From Lichenicoccus sp964242335 (lineage in GTDB: Bacteria > Pseudomonadota > Alphaproteobacteria > Acetobacterales > Acetobacteraceae), in assembly GCA_964242335.1 (NCBI GenBank), contig CAXTAY010000005.1, positions 83,234 to 147,233 on the forward strand: a DNA stretch of 64,000 nt. Reading direction: 5' to 3'. The notes under the pieces were generated by a model, which saw nothing but the letters and a program-made list of their open reading frames with translations, was not told the origin of the DNA and searched no databases. Numbering within the stretch: the stretch's first letter is position 1; every line of letters begins with the position of its first letter. Position numbers and translations under genes: made by a program. Below, one piece after another: positions 18,464-27,001 of this stretch.

Positions 18464-19936
18464 GTGCCGGTGTCGCCCGATCACCCGCCGCGGCCGCGCG
18501 CCCGGCGCGCGGTCCTGCGCTCCGCGCTCGCGGCGGTGCTGCTGGGCGGCTGCACGGTCGGTCCGGATTTCCATCGGCCGGACGCCTCCGCCTCCTGGTG
18601 GGGAGCGGAGCCGAAGCAGGTCGCCAGCCTGACCACCTATGGCGGGGTGGTGGACGCGCTCTGGTGGGACTCGTTCCGGGATCCCGAGCTCTCGGCGCTG
18701 GTCGGACGGCTGGCGCGGCAGAACCTCGACCTGCAGGCGGCCGCCGAGCAGGTGCAGCAGGGCCGGGCGCAACGACAGATCGCCGCGTCGCAGGGCCTGC
18801 CCAACCTCGATGCCAACGGCTCGTACGAACGCCTGCGGCTGAACCCGCAGATCCTGCAGACCCTGGTCCTCCCAGCACCCGGCGCGCCGGTGGCATTCGA
18901 CCTGTGGCAGGACAGCCTGTCGTCATCGTGGGAGGTCGACCTGTTCGGGCGGGTGCGGCGGGAGGTCGAGGCGCAGCAGGCCAACACCGAGGCCGCGATC
19001 GAGGCGCGGCACGCCATCGCGTTGATGGCGATCTCCGACCTGGCCCAGGACTACATGCAGCTGCGCGGCACCCAGGCGATGGAGGCGATCACAGAGGCCA
19101 GCCTCGCGGACGCCGAGCGCAACGCGGCACTGGTGCGCAACCAGTTCGCCAACGGCGTCGGCACCACGCTCGACATCGCGAACGCGGAGGCGCAGCGGGC
19201 GACGATCGCCTCCAGCCTGTCGCCGCTGCGCACCAACGAGGCGCGGCTGATCAACGCGATCGGCGTCCTGCTGGCACTGCCGCCGCGGACGCTGCAGGGC
19301 GAGCTGATGCGGCCGGCGCGGCAGCCGCCGGTGCCGCCGTCGGTGCCGGTCGGCTTGCCGGGCGAGCTGGCACGGCGGCGTCCCGACGTGCGCCTGGCGG
19401 AGGCGCGGCTGCACGCGGCGACCGCCGAGACCGGCGTGGCGATCGCCAACTTCTATCCCGACGTGCGGCTGACCGGGCAGATCGGCACCCAGTCGCTGCA
19501 GTTCCCGCAGGCCTTCAACCTGTATTCGGGCTTCTACATGGTCGGGCCCTCGATCGACGTGCCGATCTTCGAGGGCGGGCGGCTGCGCGCCACGCTGCGT
19601 CTGCGCCGCTCGCAGCAGCGGCAGGCGGCGATCAGCTTCCGGAGCACCGTGCTGCAGGCCTGGCAGGACGTGGACGACGCGCTGACCGCCTACGCCCAGG
19701 CGCAGCAGCAGCGGCTGCAGATCGCCGAGGCGGTGCGGCAGAACCAGATCGCGCTGGCGGCGGCACGTCAGCGCTACCGGCAGGGTGCGGTGGACTTCCT
19801 CAACGTGCTCACGGCGCAGAACGCTCTGCTGCAGAGCCGCGACTCGCTGGTCAACAGCGACGCCCAGATCGAGACCGACCTGGTGGCGCTGTACCGGGCG
19901 CTCGGCGGAGGCTGGCAGATCGCGGACCTTCGCTAG
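18464..19936 (+). CDS. NodT-family outer-membrane efflux lipoprotein
   Basis: 490 residues from GTG at 18464, two bases after the adaptor stop. The leader contains RPRARRAVLRSALAAVLLGGC with lipobox Cys30, followed by TVGPDFHRP, the standard start of mature NodT-type proteins. Later blocks are WWDSFRDPELSALVGRLARQ, NLDLQAAAEQVQQGRAQRQ, LPGELARRRPDVRLAEARLH and VDFLNVLTAQNALLQSRDSL, all family hallmarks. It forms the outer-membrane channel of this pump. A paralogous channel serves the FUSC operon at 3.2-4.8 kb; the two differ in sequence and start codon. Confidence 0.93.
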   Translation: MPVSPDHPPRPRARRAVLRSALAAVLLGGCTVGPDFHRPDASASWWGAEPKQVASLTTYGGVVDALWWDSFRDPELSALVGRLARQNLDLQAAAEQVQQGRAQRQIAASQGLPNLDANGSYERLRLNPQILQTLVLPAPGAPVAFDLWQDSLSSSWEVDLFGRVRREVEAQQANTEAAIEARHAIALMAISDLAQDYMQLRGTQAMEAITEASLADAERNAALVRNQFANGVGTTLDIANAEAQRATIASSLSPLRTNEARLINAIGVLLALPPRTLQGELMRPARQPPVPPSVPVGLPGELARRRPDVRLAEARLHAATAETGVAIANFYPDVRLTGQIGTQSLQFPQAFNLYSGFYMVGPSIDVPIFEGGRLRATLRLRRSQQRQAAISFRSTVLQAWQDVDDALTAYAQAQQQRLQIAEAVRQNQIALAAARQRYRQGAVDFLNVLTAQNALLQSRDSLVNSDAQIETDLVALYRALGGGWQIADLR

Positions 19937-19944
19937 CCTTCCCT

Positions 19945-19973
19945 GCAGGCTGACGATCGGGCGGCGAGCCTGC
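19945..19973. terminator. Possible bidirectional terminator between convergent genes
   Basis: Perfect inverted repeat GCAGGCT (19945-19951) and AGCCTGC (19967-19973) with a 15-base loop, lying exactly between the stop of the outer-membrane factor gene and the stop of the reverse-strand gene. No T-tract. Confidence 0.45.
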
Positions 19974-19976
19974 CGG

Positions 19977-21107
19977 TCAGTCGAGCAGCCAGCGCAGCGA
20001 GCGGCGCAGCGACGCGGTGCCGTCGGTCTCGAACCATCTTCCGTGCGCGAACACGACGCGTTCGGGCTGCAGCGCCAGCAGACGCTCCGCGGCACTCGCG
20101 GCATCCTGGCGCCGCAGCTTGATCATGGCGCGTAGGTAGGGAGGCGGCATCCCGTCCGGGGCGGCGCTTCCGAAGGCGCGTGCCACCGGCCGCATCGGCG
20201 GCGGCAGCTTCTCCGCCTCGAGGTTGAGCACGAGGTCGGTCAGCACCAGCGTGCGCGTCGGCTGGTGGAACAGCGCCACCTCGCGGAAGCCCAGGCCGCC
20301 CGCGATCGTCACCAGCTCGATGACGCCGCCCCAGGCCGACGGGGCCTGCTCCGGCAGGTCGTGTTCGAGCCGCACGCCGCTCTTCCGCACCTGGGACCGC
20401 TCGCGCAGACCGGGCGCCGCCCAGGTGACCGCCTCCGGACAGGCATCCTGCCAGCCCTGGAGGAAGGTCCAGTGCGCGACGTTGGGGGCGACCAGGTGAC
20501 GGATCCGGCCGAGCGCTTCGAGCTCCTGCTTCAGCTGCAGGCTGAACCGGGTCGGCGAATGCAGCAGCAGGTCGCCGTCCGGCAGCCGGATCACCGTCAT
20601 GCGCGCCGGCAGCACCGCCCCGAGCATGCCCGGCAGCAGGCTGTCGACGACGAACAGGTCGTCCGCGACCGGCTTGGGCGTGTCGAGCGGCGGGTAGCCG
20701 GCCGCGTCGGACTGGGTCGCGGCACCATCCAGCAGCCGCTGCACCGGACCGGAGCCCTGGCCGGGACCGCTGAGCGGTGTTGCGCTGCTAAGAGCGACCA
20801 CGGCGAGCTCGGAGACGCCGAGCCCGAACAGCAGCGCGCGCGTCCCGACCGGCTGGCGGCGCATCAGGATGGCGGCGGCGCAGAAGCCGGCGCCGCCGAG
20901 GGCGTCGAGCGCCAGATGCTGCCGCATACTCAGCCGCGGCTGCAGGCCACCCTCGTAGTCGGTCAGCCCGGCATAGGTCGCGTGGCCGAGTGCCGCGATG
21001 CCGAGCAGGCGCCGCACCGCGGGCGGCAGCGACCGCGCACGGGTCAAACTCCCGACCAGCGAGACGACCGAGTAGTCGACGAGTCCGTGCGCGCGGGTGG
21101 AGATCAT
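19977..21107 (-). CDS. Membrane-anchored DUF4336 protein
   Basis: 376 residues in two parts. Residues ~1-115 hold three or four hydrophobic helices (around AVRRLLGIAALGHATYAGLT, HLALDALGGAGFCAAAILM and ALLFGLGVSELAVVALSS). Residues ~140-376 resemble DUF4336, a metallo-beta-lactamase-fold domain of unknown function: VDSLLPG, RMTVIRLPDGDLLLHSPT, HLVAPNVAHWTFLQGW, LVLTDLVLNLE and VVFAHGRWFE. The join of a membrane segment to DUF4336 is unusual as far as I know. Start ATG at 21107. The gene upstream is also on the reverse strand but 61 bases away. Function unknown. Confidence 0.75.
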   Translation of the reverse strand: MISTRAHGLVDYSVVSLVGSLTRARSLPPAVRRLLGIAALGHATYAGLTDYEGGLQPRLSMRQHLALDALGGAGFCAAAILMRRQPVGTRALLFGLGVSELAVVALSSATPLSGPGQGSGPVQRLLDGAATQSDAAGYPPLDTPKPVADDLFVVDSLLPGMLGAVLPARMTVIRLPDGDLLLHSPTRFSLQLKQELEALGRIRHLVAPNVAHWTFLQGWQDACPEAVTWAAPGLRERSQVRKSGVRLEHDLPEQAPSAWGGVIELVTIAGGLGFREVALFHQPTRTLVLTDLVLNLEAEKLPPPMRPVARAFGSAAPDGMPPPYLRAMIKLRRQDAASAAERLLALQPERVVFAHGRWFETDGTASLRRSLRWLLD

Positions 21108-21122
21108 GAGCGGTTTCCTGGC

Positions 21123-21144
21123 TGCCGTACCGGAGGCAACGGCA
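21123..21144 (-). terminator. Weak hairpin downstream of the DGT-repeat gene
   Basis: TGCCGT-ACCGGAGGCA-ACGGCA, a six-pair stem with a ten-base loop and no T-tract, located 25 bases past the stop of the reverse-strand gene at 21169. It could be a weak terminator. Confidence 0.3.
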
Positions 21145-21168
21145 CAGCAGCGTCACGGATGCCTCGGC

Positions 21169-23340
21169 TCAGCCGACGATGCTGCCTCCCGGGTCGGTGA
21201 CGCCCACCAGCGTGATCCTGGTGCCGTCGGCCAGGCTGACCACGGTCGAGCCGCCGCTCGTGGTGACGTGCAGGTCGCTCGCGGCGTAGCCGAACAGGTC
21301 GATCCTGTCGGTGGCCGGCTTGAACCCGTTCAGGACGTCGGTGCCTCCGGCGGCGCCCTTGACCACGTCGTAGACGCTGGGGCCGCTGCCCTCGGTGACC
21401 GATGCCGAGCCGGATCCCAGCACCGCCTGCAGCGAGCCGGCGCCGCCGGTGACGACGGTGCTGCCGGATCCGGCGAAGATCAGGCTGGCGCCGTTGCCGG
21501 TCTCGATGTTCGAGCCGCCGGCGCCGGCGACGACCAGCATGTTGCCGCCCCGGCCGGTCACCCTCAGCGCACCCGCCCCGCCGACGATCGAGTCCGCACC
21601 GCTGCTGCTGCCGGCGACGACCATGGCGCCGGAGCCGCCGAAGGCGGCGTCGCCCTTCTGGGCGTCGATAGTGAGCGCACCGGTGCCGCCGACGACGATG
21701 TCGTCGCCGCCGGCGCCGCCATCGACGGTGGTCGGACCGGCCGCGACGAACATCTCGTCGCCGCCGCCGCCGCCGCCGGTCAGGGTGGTGTTGGCGGCGG
21801 CAGCGCTCTGCGAGACGAAGATGTTGTGGCCGGCGCTGCCACCGGCGAAGCTGCCGCCGCCGCTGCCGCCGAAGATGATCGCCGAGCCGGATCCGCCGGT
21901 GACCGAGCTGGCACCGGTGCCGCCGACGAACAGCAGCGATCCCGAGCTGCCGTCGACGGTCACCTGCCCGGCGGAGGCCAGGATGGTGTCGGCGCCGTCC
22001 CCCGCCTGGACGGTCGTGCCGGCTGCCGCCTGATAGAACTGCGCGCCGCCGGGCAGGGTGACGATGCCGCCGGCGGCGTCGGGCTCGGCGCCGATCACGG
22101 TCGCAGCACTGATCGGAATGCCTGCCGGAAGCACCAGTTCGCGCGAGCCGGCCGAGGTGCCGTCGGAGCTGAACAGCGCCTGCTTGCCGGCCAGGTCGGT
22201 GCCCTCGAACACGATGCCGCCATCGACCGCGGTGATGCCGCCCTGGAGCGCGCCCAGACCGGCGACGCTGATCTGCTTGGTGCCCTCGACCGTGCCGTCG
22301 GTGACGAAGAGGGCCTCCGGGTTGGTGCTGCCGACGCTCGGCTGCGGCTCGAGGAAGAACACCTTGTCGCCGGATGCGACCGCCCCCTCGGTGCCCTCCC
22401 CGTTGCTGCTGAGCGACACGGTCCCGGCCTTGCTGCCGTCGGTCACGAACAGGCCGTAGCCGCTGTCGAAGAACACCTTGCCGTTGGCCGCGAGGTAGCC
22501 GCCGGGCACGCGGACCGGCGCGTTGGCCGGACCGTTGACGAGGATCTCGACGGTGCCGGCGGCGGTGCCGTCGGTGGACCAGACGCTGATGTCGTTCGCG
22601 GCATCGGTCGCCGTGAAGATGGCGCGGCCGTTGGTCACGGCGCCGCCGAAGCGGACCTCGCTGCCGAGTGCCGTGTCGACCAGCGCATGGGTTCCCGACG
22701 CGGTGCCGTCGGTGACCCAGAGCGGCCCGGAGCCGTCGGGGTTGGTCTGGTTGATGAACACCGTCCTGTCGCCGGCCACCGGGCTGATGCCGGCGGGGTT
22801 CAGCGAGACGCCGCTCGGCGTGATGCTGTAGGTGCCCGCCGCGGTGCCGTCGGTGCGCCACAGGCCGGCGTTGGCCTGGTTGCCGTCGTAGGCCTGGAAA
22901 TAGCCGATGCCGTTCGAGGCCGCGATGCTCGATGCGCCGACCCCGCTCTCGATCTGGGTGAAGCTGCTGCCGTCGGTGCTCGCCCAGATGCCGGGTGGCC
23001 GCTCGGCGGTGGGGCCCGACGTCAGCAGCGTGTTGCCGAGCACCCACAGCCCGCCGGGATAGGCCGCGCCGCCCAGGCCGTCGACGAGGGTCGCGGTGGT
23101 GCCGGTCGTCGTGCCGTCGGTCTTGAACACCTCGAGGAACGCGGTGCCGTTGCCGCCGGCATTGCCGTAGTCGCCCAGGAAGTACGTCTCGCCGTCGAAC
23201 CCGGTGAAGCCGTAGCCGGACGGATCGGGGAAGAAATCGAACCGGGACAGGTCGAGATCGACGGTCCCGGCCGCGGTGCCGTCGCTCGAGAACAGATCGC
23301 TGCCGGCGGCGGTTTGCGCAGAAAATAGGAAGCGGCTCAT
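21169..23340 (-). CDS. DGT-repeat (ELWxxDGTxxGT-like) secreted protein with glycine-rich RTX-like C-terminal region
   Basis: 723 residues from ATG at 23340 (GGGG eight bases upstream); an in-frame ATG at 23370 would add ten residues. The first ~410 residues carry nine loosely spaced copies of the W/F-x-x-DGT-x-x-GT unit, for example LFSSDGTAAGTVDL, LWRTDGTAAGTYSI, LWVTDGTASGTHAL and LFVTDGTVEGTKQI. The next ~220 residues are glycine/alanine/serine-rich beta-strand repeats. The end (GFKPATDRIDLFGY, DGTRITLVGV) resembles the C-terminal secretion module of type I exported proteins. No N-terminal signal peptide. Likely an extracellular or surface protein; no enzyme domain seen. No dedicated type I ABC exporter is adjacent. 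Confidence 0.85.
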   Translation of the reverse strand: MSRFLFSAQTAAGSDLFSSDGTAAGTVDLDLSRFDFFPDPSGYGFTGFDGETYFLGDYGNAGGNGTAFLEVFKTDGTTTGTTATLVDGLGGAAYPGGLWVLGNTLLTSGPTAERPPGIWASTDGSSFTQIESGVGASSIAASNGIGYFQAYDGNQANAGLWRTDGTAAGTYSITPSGVSLNPAGISPVAGDRTVFINQTNPDGSGPLWVTDGTASGTHALVDTALGSEVRFGGAVTNGRAIFTATDAANDISVWSTDGTAAGTVEILVNGPANAPVRVPGGYLAANGKVFFDSGYGLFVTDGSKAGTVSLSSNGEGTEGAVASGDKVFFLEPQPSVGSTNPEALFVTDGTVEGTKQISVAGLGALQGGITAVDGGIVFEGTDLAGKQALFSSDGTSAGSRELVLPAGIPISAATVIGAEPDAAGGIVTLPGGAQFYQAAAGTTVQAGDGADTILASAGQVTVDGSSGSLLFVGGTGASSVTGGSGSAIIFGGSGGGSFAGGSAGHNIFVSQSAAAANTTLTGGGGGGDEMFVAAGPTTVDGGAGGDDIVVGGTGALTIDAQKGDAAFGGSGAMVVAGSSSGADSIVGGAGALRVTGRGGNMLVVAGAGGSNIETGNGASLIFAGSGSTVVTGGAGSLQAVLGSGSASVTEGSGPSVYDVVKGAAGGTDVLNGFKPATDRIDLFGYAASDLHVTTSGGSTVVSLADGTRITLVGVTDPGGSIVG

Positions 23341-23435
23341 CCCATTATCCCCGACTGCCGTGACGGACATGATGACCGTCTATTTTTGCGACAGGATAAC
23401 GATAATGTAGATGATCGGCCGAATTTGGTCCTCAG

Positions 23436-23450
23436 ATATCGGCACGATAT
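23436..23450. promoter_or_regulatory. Inverted repeat upstream of the DGT-repeat gene
   Basis: ATATCG-GCA-CGATAT, perfect six-base arms, in an unusually AT-rich spacer between the peptide transporter stop (23534) and the start of the DGT-repeat gene. A possible operator; no matching regulator is adjacent. Confidence 0.35.
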
Positions 23451-23533
23451 GGCAACGGACACCTATGCAGGCGATGCTTATCTCCTCGCAGTTTCGATGA
23501 CCGTGGAAATCATCGTCGCGGCGCGGCCCTCGA

Positions 23534-24955
23534 TCAAACGGCGGGTAGGCCCGGTATCGGCGTGCGGGGCCCGGCCTGCGGATCCGCCGTCGGCGCCAGC
23601 AGACGACCGAAGCGGAGGCGGAACAGCAGCAACGTGCCGGCGCCGCACGCCACCAGCGCCGCGTGCAGCAGCCAGAACGAGGCGGCGGGCATCGTCTGCA
23701 GCAGCCCGCCGAGCCAGCCGACCGCCATGTTGGCCAGGAAAAGGTGCAGGTAGTAGACGCCGATCATCAGGCCCGAGACCGTGCGGGGTGCCGCGCGCGA
23801 GAACAGCGCGAGCCCGACCGGCAGCACGTTGGCGATGCCGACCGAGTTGATCACGTGGAACGCGAGTCCCCATGCCAGCCCGACCTTGTGGCCGCTCGCG
23901 GCCTGCTCGGTGCTAGCGAGCGACAGGATCAGCGGCGCCGTCGCCGCGATCAGCGTGCCGACGGCGAGCTTGGTGATCTCGTCGGGTTCCGGCCGGTGCC
24001 GCGCCCACCGGCGCCAGAACAGCATCGACAGCACGATCGCGCCGGTGGCGATGACGGCGTCGAGCGAGAGCAGCCAGGTCACCGGCATCGACCGGCCGAA
24101 GAACACCAGGTCGTAGCTGGCGTCGGCCCAGACCAGGTAGGCGTTGAAGGTCTGCATGTTGCCCAGCATCGCCAACGCCAGCGCCGGCAGCAGGGCGACC
24201 AGCACCGCGACCCTCTCGGCTTCTCCGGGCGCAAGCCCGGGCCTGCGGCGGACCGCGACGCGGGGTGGCGGCTCGGCGGGCAGCCAGCGCCATCCGGCGC
24301 GGTAGACGCCGAGCCCGACGAGCATGCCGATGCCGGCCGCACCGAAGCCCCAGTGCCAGCCCAGCTCCTGGCCGAGCGTGCCGCAGACCAGCGGCGAGAG
24401 GATCACGGCGAGGCTCACCGCGACCAGGAAGATCTGGAACGCCTCGGCTCGCCGCAGGTCGCCGGGCGGGTAGAGCTCTCCGACCTGGCTGGAGATGTTG
24501 CCCTTGAAGCAGCCGACGCCCGCCAGCAGGCAGGCGAGTGCGGCCAGGAACGAGGCGTCGAACGCCATCAGGAAGTGGCCGGCCGCCATCAGCAGCGCGC
24601 CCAGGGTGACGGTGCGGGTGCGGCCGAGCAGGCGGTCGGCGAGCAGGCCGCCGGCCAGCGGGGTCAGGTAGACGCCGCCGGCATAGAGCCCGAAGATCAC
24701 CGAGGCCAGCGCCGGCGTGGAGAGCGGCCCGTAGACGTGCTCGATCGCGGCGCGAAAGGCGGGGAACCCGGCGACGTGTCCGACATGGCCGGGCAGCAGC
24801 AGGTGCTGGCCCATGTAGAGCACCAGCAGCGCCTGCATGCCGTAGTACGAGAAGCGCTCCCAGCCCTCGGCGAACACCAGGAAGGCGAGGCCGATCGGGT
24901 GCCCGAGCACCAGCCTCGGCGCGGCAGCCGGCATCGTCGTGCGGGTGGTCCGCAT
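23534..24955 (-). CDS. POT/PTR2-family proton-dependent peptide transporter
   Basis: 473 residues with about twelve to fourteen hydrophobic helices. The first helix carries EGWERFSYYGMQALLVLYM, the ExxERFxYYG signature for proton coupling in POT proteins, and GCFKGNISSQVGELYP matches the second PTR2 signature. It should import di- and tripeptides across the inner membrane. The frame continues upstream into tyrC, but the ATG at 24955, 8 bases past the tyrC stop, gives the proper N terminus. Downstream of tyrC in a probable two-gene operon; the functional tie between the two is not obvious. Confidence 0.88.
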   Translation of the reverse strand: MRTTRTTMPAAAPRLVLGHPIGLAFLVFAEGWERFSYYGMQALLVLYMGQHLLLPGHVGHVAGFPAFRAAIEHVYGPLSTPALASVIFGLYAGGVYLTPLAGGLLADRLLGRTRTVTLGALLMAAGHFLMAFDASFLAALACLLAGVGCFKGNISSQVGELYPPGDLRRAEAFQIFLVAVSLAVILSPLVCGTLGQELGWHWGFGAAGIGMLVGLGVYRAGWRWLPAEPPPRVAVRRRPGLAPGEAERVAVLVALLPALALAMLGNMQTFNAYLVWADASYDLVFFGRSMPVTWLLSLDAVIATGAIVLSMLFWRRWARHRPEPDEITKLAVGTLIAATAPLILSLASTEQAASGHKVGLAWGLAFHVINSVGIANVLPVGLALFSRAAPRTVSGLMIGVYYLHLFLANMAVGWLGGLLQTMPAASFWLLHAALVACGAGTLLLFRLRFGRLLAPTADPQAGPRTPIPGLPAV

Positions 24956-24963
24956 CGCCCCGC

Positions 24964-25851
24964 TCAGGCCTGCTTGATCTCGATAAGGTTGCGCCGGATG
25001 GCGCGGCCGCGCTCGATCCGGTCGACGATGAAGGCGTCGTCGCCCCAGCGTATCGCGCGCGCCATCGCCTGGGCGTCCTCGGTGAAGCGGGCCAGCATCT
25101 CCAGCAGCGCCTCGCGGTTGTTGAGGAAAATGTCGCGCCACATCACCGGGTCGGAGGCGGCGATGCGGGTGAAGTCGCGAAAGCCGGTGGCGGCGAATTC
25201 CAGCACCTCGCCGCGGGTCTCGTCGGCGAGGTCGTCGGCGGTGCCGCAGATGGTGAAGGCGAGCAGGTGCGGCAGGTGGCTGACGATCGCCAGCACCCGG
25301 TCGTGGTGGGCGGCGTCCATCTCCCGCGTCCGGGCGCCGCACAGCCGCCACAGCCGCTCGATGCGGGCGACCGCCTCGCGGTCGGTGCCGTCGGGCGGCG
25401 TCAGCAGGCACCAGCGGCCCTCGAACAGGGTGGAGAAGCCGGCCTCCGGGCCGGAATATTCCGTCCCGGCCAGCGGATGGCCCGGCACCAAGGCGATGTC
25501 GTCGCGCAGGATCGGCAGGATCTCGCGCAGCATGGACTGCTTGGTCGAGCCGACGTCGCTGAGGATCGCACCGCGCGCCAGGTGCGGCATGATCGCCGCC
25601 GCCACGCCGCCGAGCGCGCCCACCGGCACGCAGAGCAGCACGCCGTCGGCGCCGGCCACCGCCGTCGTCGGGTCCGCCTCGATCCGGTGCGCGAGCCGCA
25701 GCTCGGCGGCCCGCGCGAGCACGGCGGCAGACGCGTCGCAGGCCACGACCTCGTCGGCGATGGCGCGGTCCGCCATCGCCCGGCGCGCGATCGAGCTGCC
25801 GATCAGCCCGAGCCCGATCACCGTCAGCCGCCGGAATACCGCCTCGGACAT
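24964..25851 (-). CDS. tyrC: Prephenate/cyclohexadienyl dehydrogenase
   Basis: 295 residues. NAD(P)-dependent oxidative decarboxylation of prephenate (or dehydrogenation of arogenate) for tyrosine synthesis. Rossmann motif VIGLGLIGSSIARR begins at residue 11; SDVGSTKQSM, VPGHPLAGTEYSGPEA and the histidine-rich AAHHDRVLAIVSHLPHLLA are the expected active-site and substrate motifs. No ACT or chorismate mutase domain, so a single-domain TyrC/TyrA type. In many alphaproteobacteria tyrC lies near hisC and metX; those are not here. A diverged repeat copy (25876-25920) lies upstream. Confidence 0.92.
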   Translation of the reverse strand: MSEAVFRRLTVIGLGLIGSSIARRAMADRAIADEVVACDASAAVLARAAELRLAHRIEADPTTAVAGADGVLLCVPVGALGGVAAAIMPHLARGAILSDVGSTKQSMLREILPILRDDIALVPGHPLAGTEYSGPEAGFSTLFEGRWCLLTPPDGTDREAVARIERLWRLCGARTREMDAAHHDRVLAIVSHLPHLLAFTICGTADDLADETRGEVLEFAATGFRDFTRIAASDPVMWRDIFLNNREALLEMLARFTEDAQAMARAIRWGDDAFIVDRIERGRAIRRNLIEIKQA

Positions 25852-25875
25852 CGACCCGCTCCCCGACCTGGAAGC

Positions 25876-25920
25876 GGGGTCTGGCGCCTGAGGCCCCGGC
25901 GGGTCAAGCGCCGGGTGGCC
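25876..25920 (+). repeat. Dispersed palindromic repeat, copy B (diverged unit 2)
   Basis: GGGGTCTGGCGCC-TGA-GGCCCCGG followed by CGGGTCAAGCGCC. The second hairpin is degraded compared with other copies. It lies in the region between tyrC and hpnA, whose starts diverge. Confidence 0.6.
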
Positions 25921-26002
25921 GTCCGGCGGTCCGCCCTTGCTTCCTGAACCCGGCAGGCGAGGCTATACAGCCGATCGTCCATTTTCTGGAACGGCCGCGC
26001 GC

Positions 26003-27001
26003 ATGAACGATGCCCCGACCCTGGTCACCGGCGCCACCGGCTTCGTCGGCTCCGCGGTGGCGCGCGCGCTCGCGGCGCGCGGCCACAGGCTGCGCCTGCT
26101 GGTGCGGCGCGGCAGCGACCGACGCAACCTCGACGGCATCGAGGCCGAGCTGGCGGAGGGCGACCTGACCCGGCCGGAGGGCTTCGCCGATGCGATGCGC
26201 GGCTGCCGCGCCCTGTTCCACGTCGCCGCCGACTACCGGCTGTGGGTGCCGGATCCGGCGACGATGATGCAGGCCAACGTCGAGGGCACGCGGCGGCTGA
26301 TGCTGGCGGCGCTGGAGGCCGGGGTGGAGCGCATCGTCTACTGCTCGTCGGTGGCGGCACTCGGGCTGATCGGCGACGGCACGGTCGCGGACGAGACCAC
26401 GCCGGTGCACGAGCACGCGGTGATCGGCATCTACAAGCGGTCGAAATACCGCGCCGAGCAGGAGGTGTTGCGGCTGGTGCACGAGCGCGGCCTGCCGGCG
26501 GTGATCGTCAACCCCTCGACCCCGGTCGGGCCGCGCGACATCAAGCCGACGCCCACCGGGCTGATGATCGCCGACGCGGCCGCGGGCAGGATGCCGGCCT
26601 ACGTCGAGACCGGGCTGAACATCGTGCATGTCGACGACGTGGCGGAGGGTCACGCGCTGGCCTACGAGCGCGGCGTGATCGGCGAGCGCTACATCCTCGG
26701 CGGCGAGGACATGCTGCTGCGCGACCTGTTCGCCGCCGTCTCCGAGGCGGCCGGGGTGCGTCCGCCGCGGATCCGGCTGTCGCAGTCGGTGCTGTGGCCG
26801 GTGGCGCTGGCCTCGGAGTGGGCGTCGCGCGGCTTCGGCATCGAGCCCAGGGTGACGCGCGAGATGCTGGCGATGTCGAGGAAGAAGATGTTCTTCTCGT
26901 CGGACAAGGCGCGCGCCGCACTGGGCTACGCGCCGCGTCCGGCGCGCGAGGCGGTGGTCGACGCGGTGGCGTGGTTCGCCGGACACGGCATGCTGGGTTG
27001 A
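26003..27001 (+). CDS. hpnA: Hopanoid-associated sugar epimerase HpnA
   Basis: 332 residues; extended short-chain dehydrogenase fold. NAD(P)-binding TGATGFVGSAVARAL from residue 9, YCSSVAALGL with the catalytic-region serine, and YKRSKYRAEQ carrying the YxxxK pair. ADYRLWVPDP and NPSTPVGPRDIKPTPTG are characteristic of HpnA. It is thought to act on sugar precursors for hopanoid head groups. First gene of the hopanoid operon; its stop overlaps the start of hpnB (TGATG). The ATG at 26003 was chosen over earlier in-frame codons because the homologous region starts a few residues later. Confidence 0.93.
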   Translation: MNDAPTLVTGATGFVGSAVARALAARGHRLRLLVRRGSDRRNLDGIEAELAEGDLTRPEGFADAMRGCRALFHVAADYRLWVPDPATMMQANVEGTRRLMLAALEAGVERIVYCSSVAALGLIGDGTVADETTPVHEHAVIGIYKRSKYRAEQEVLRLVHERGLPAVIVNPSTPVGPRDIKPTPTGLMIADAAAGRMPAYVETGLNIVHVDDVAEGHALAYERGVIGERYILGGEDMLLRDLFAAVSEAAGVRPPRIRLSQSVLWPVALASEWASRGFGIEPRVTREMLAMSRKKMFFSSDKARAALGYAPRPAREAVVDAVAWFAGHGMLG

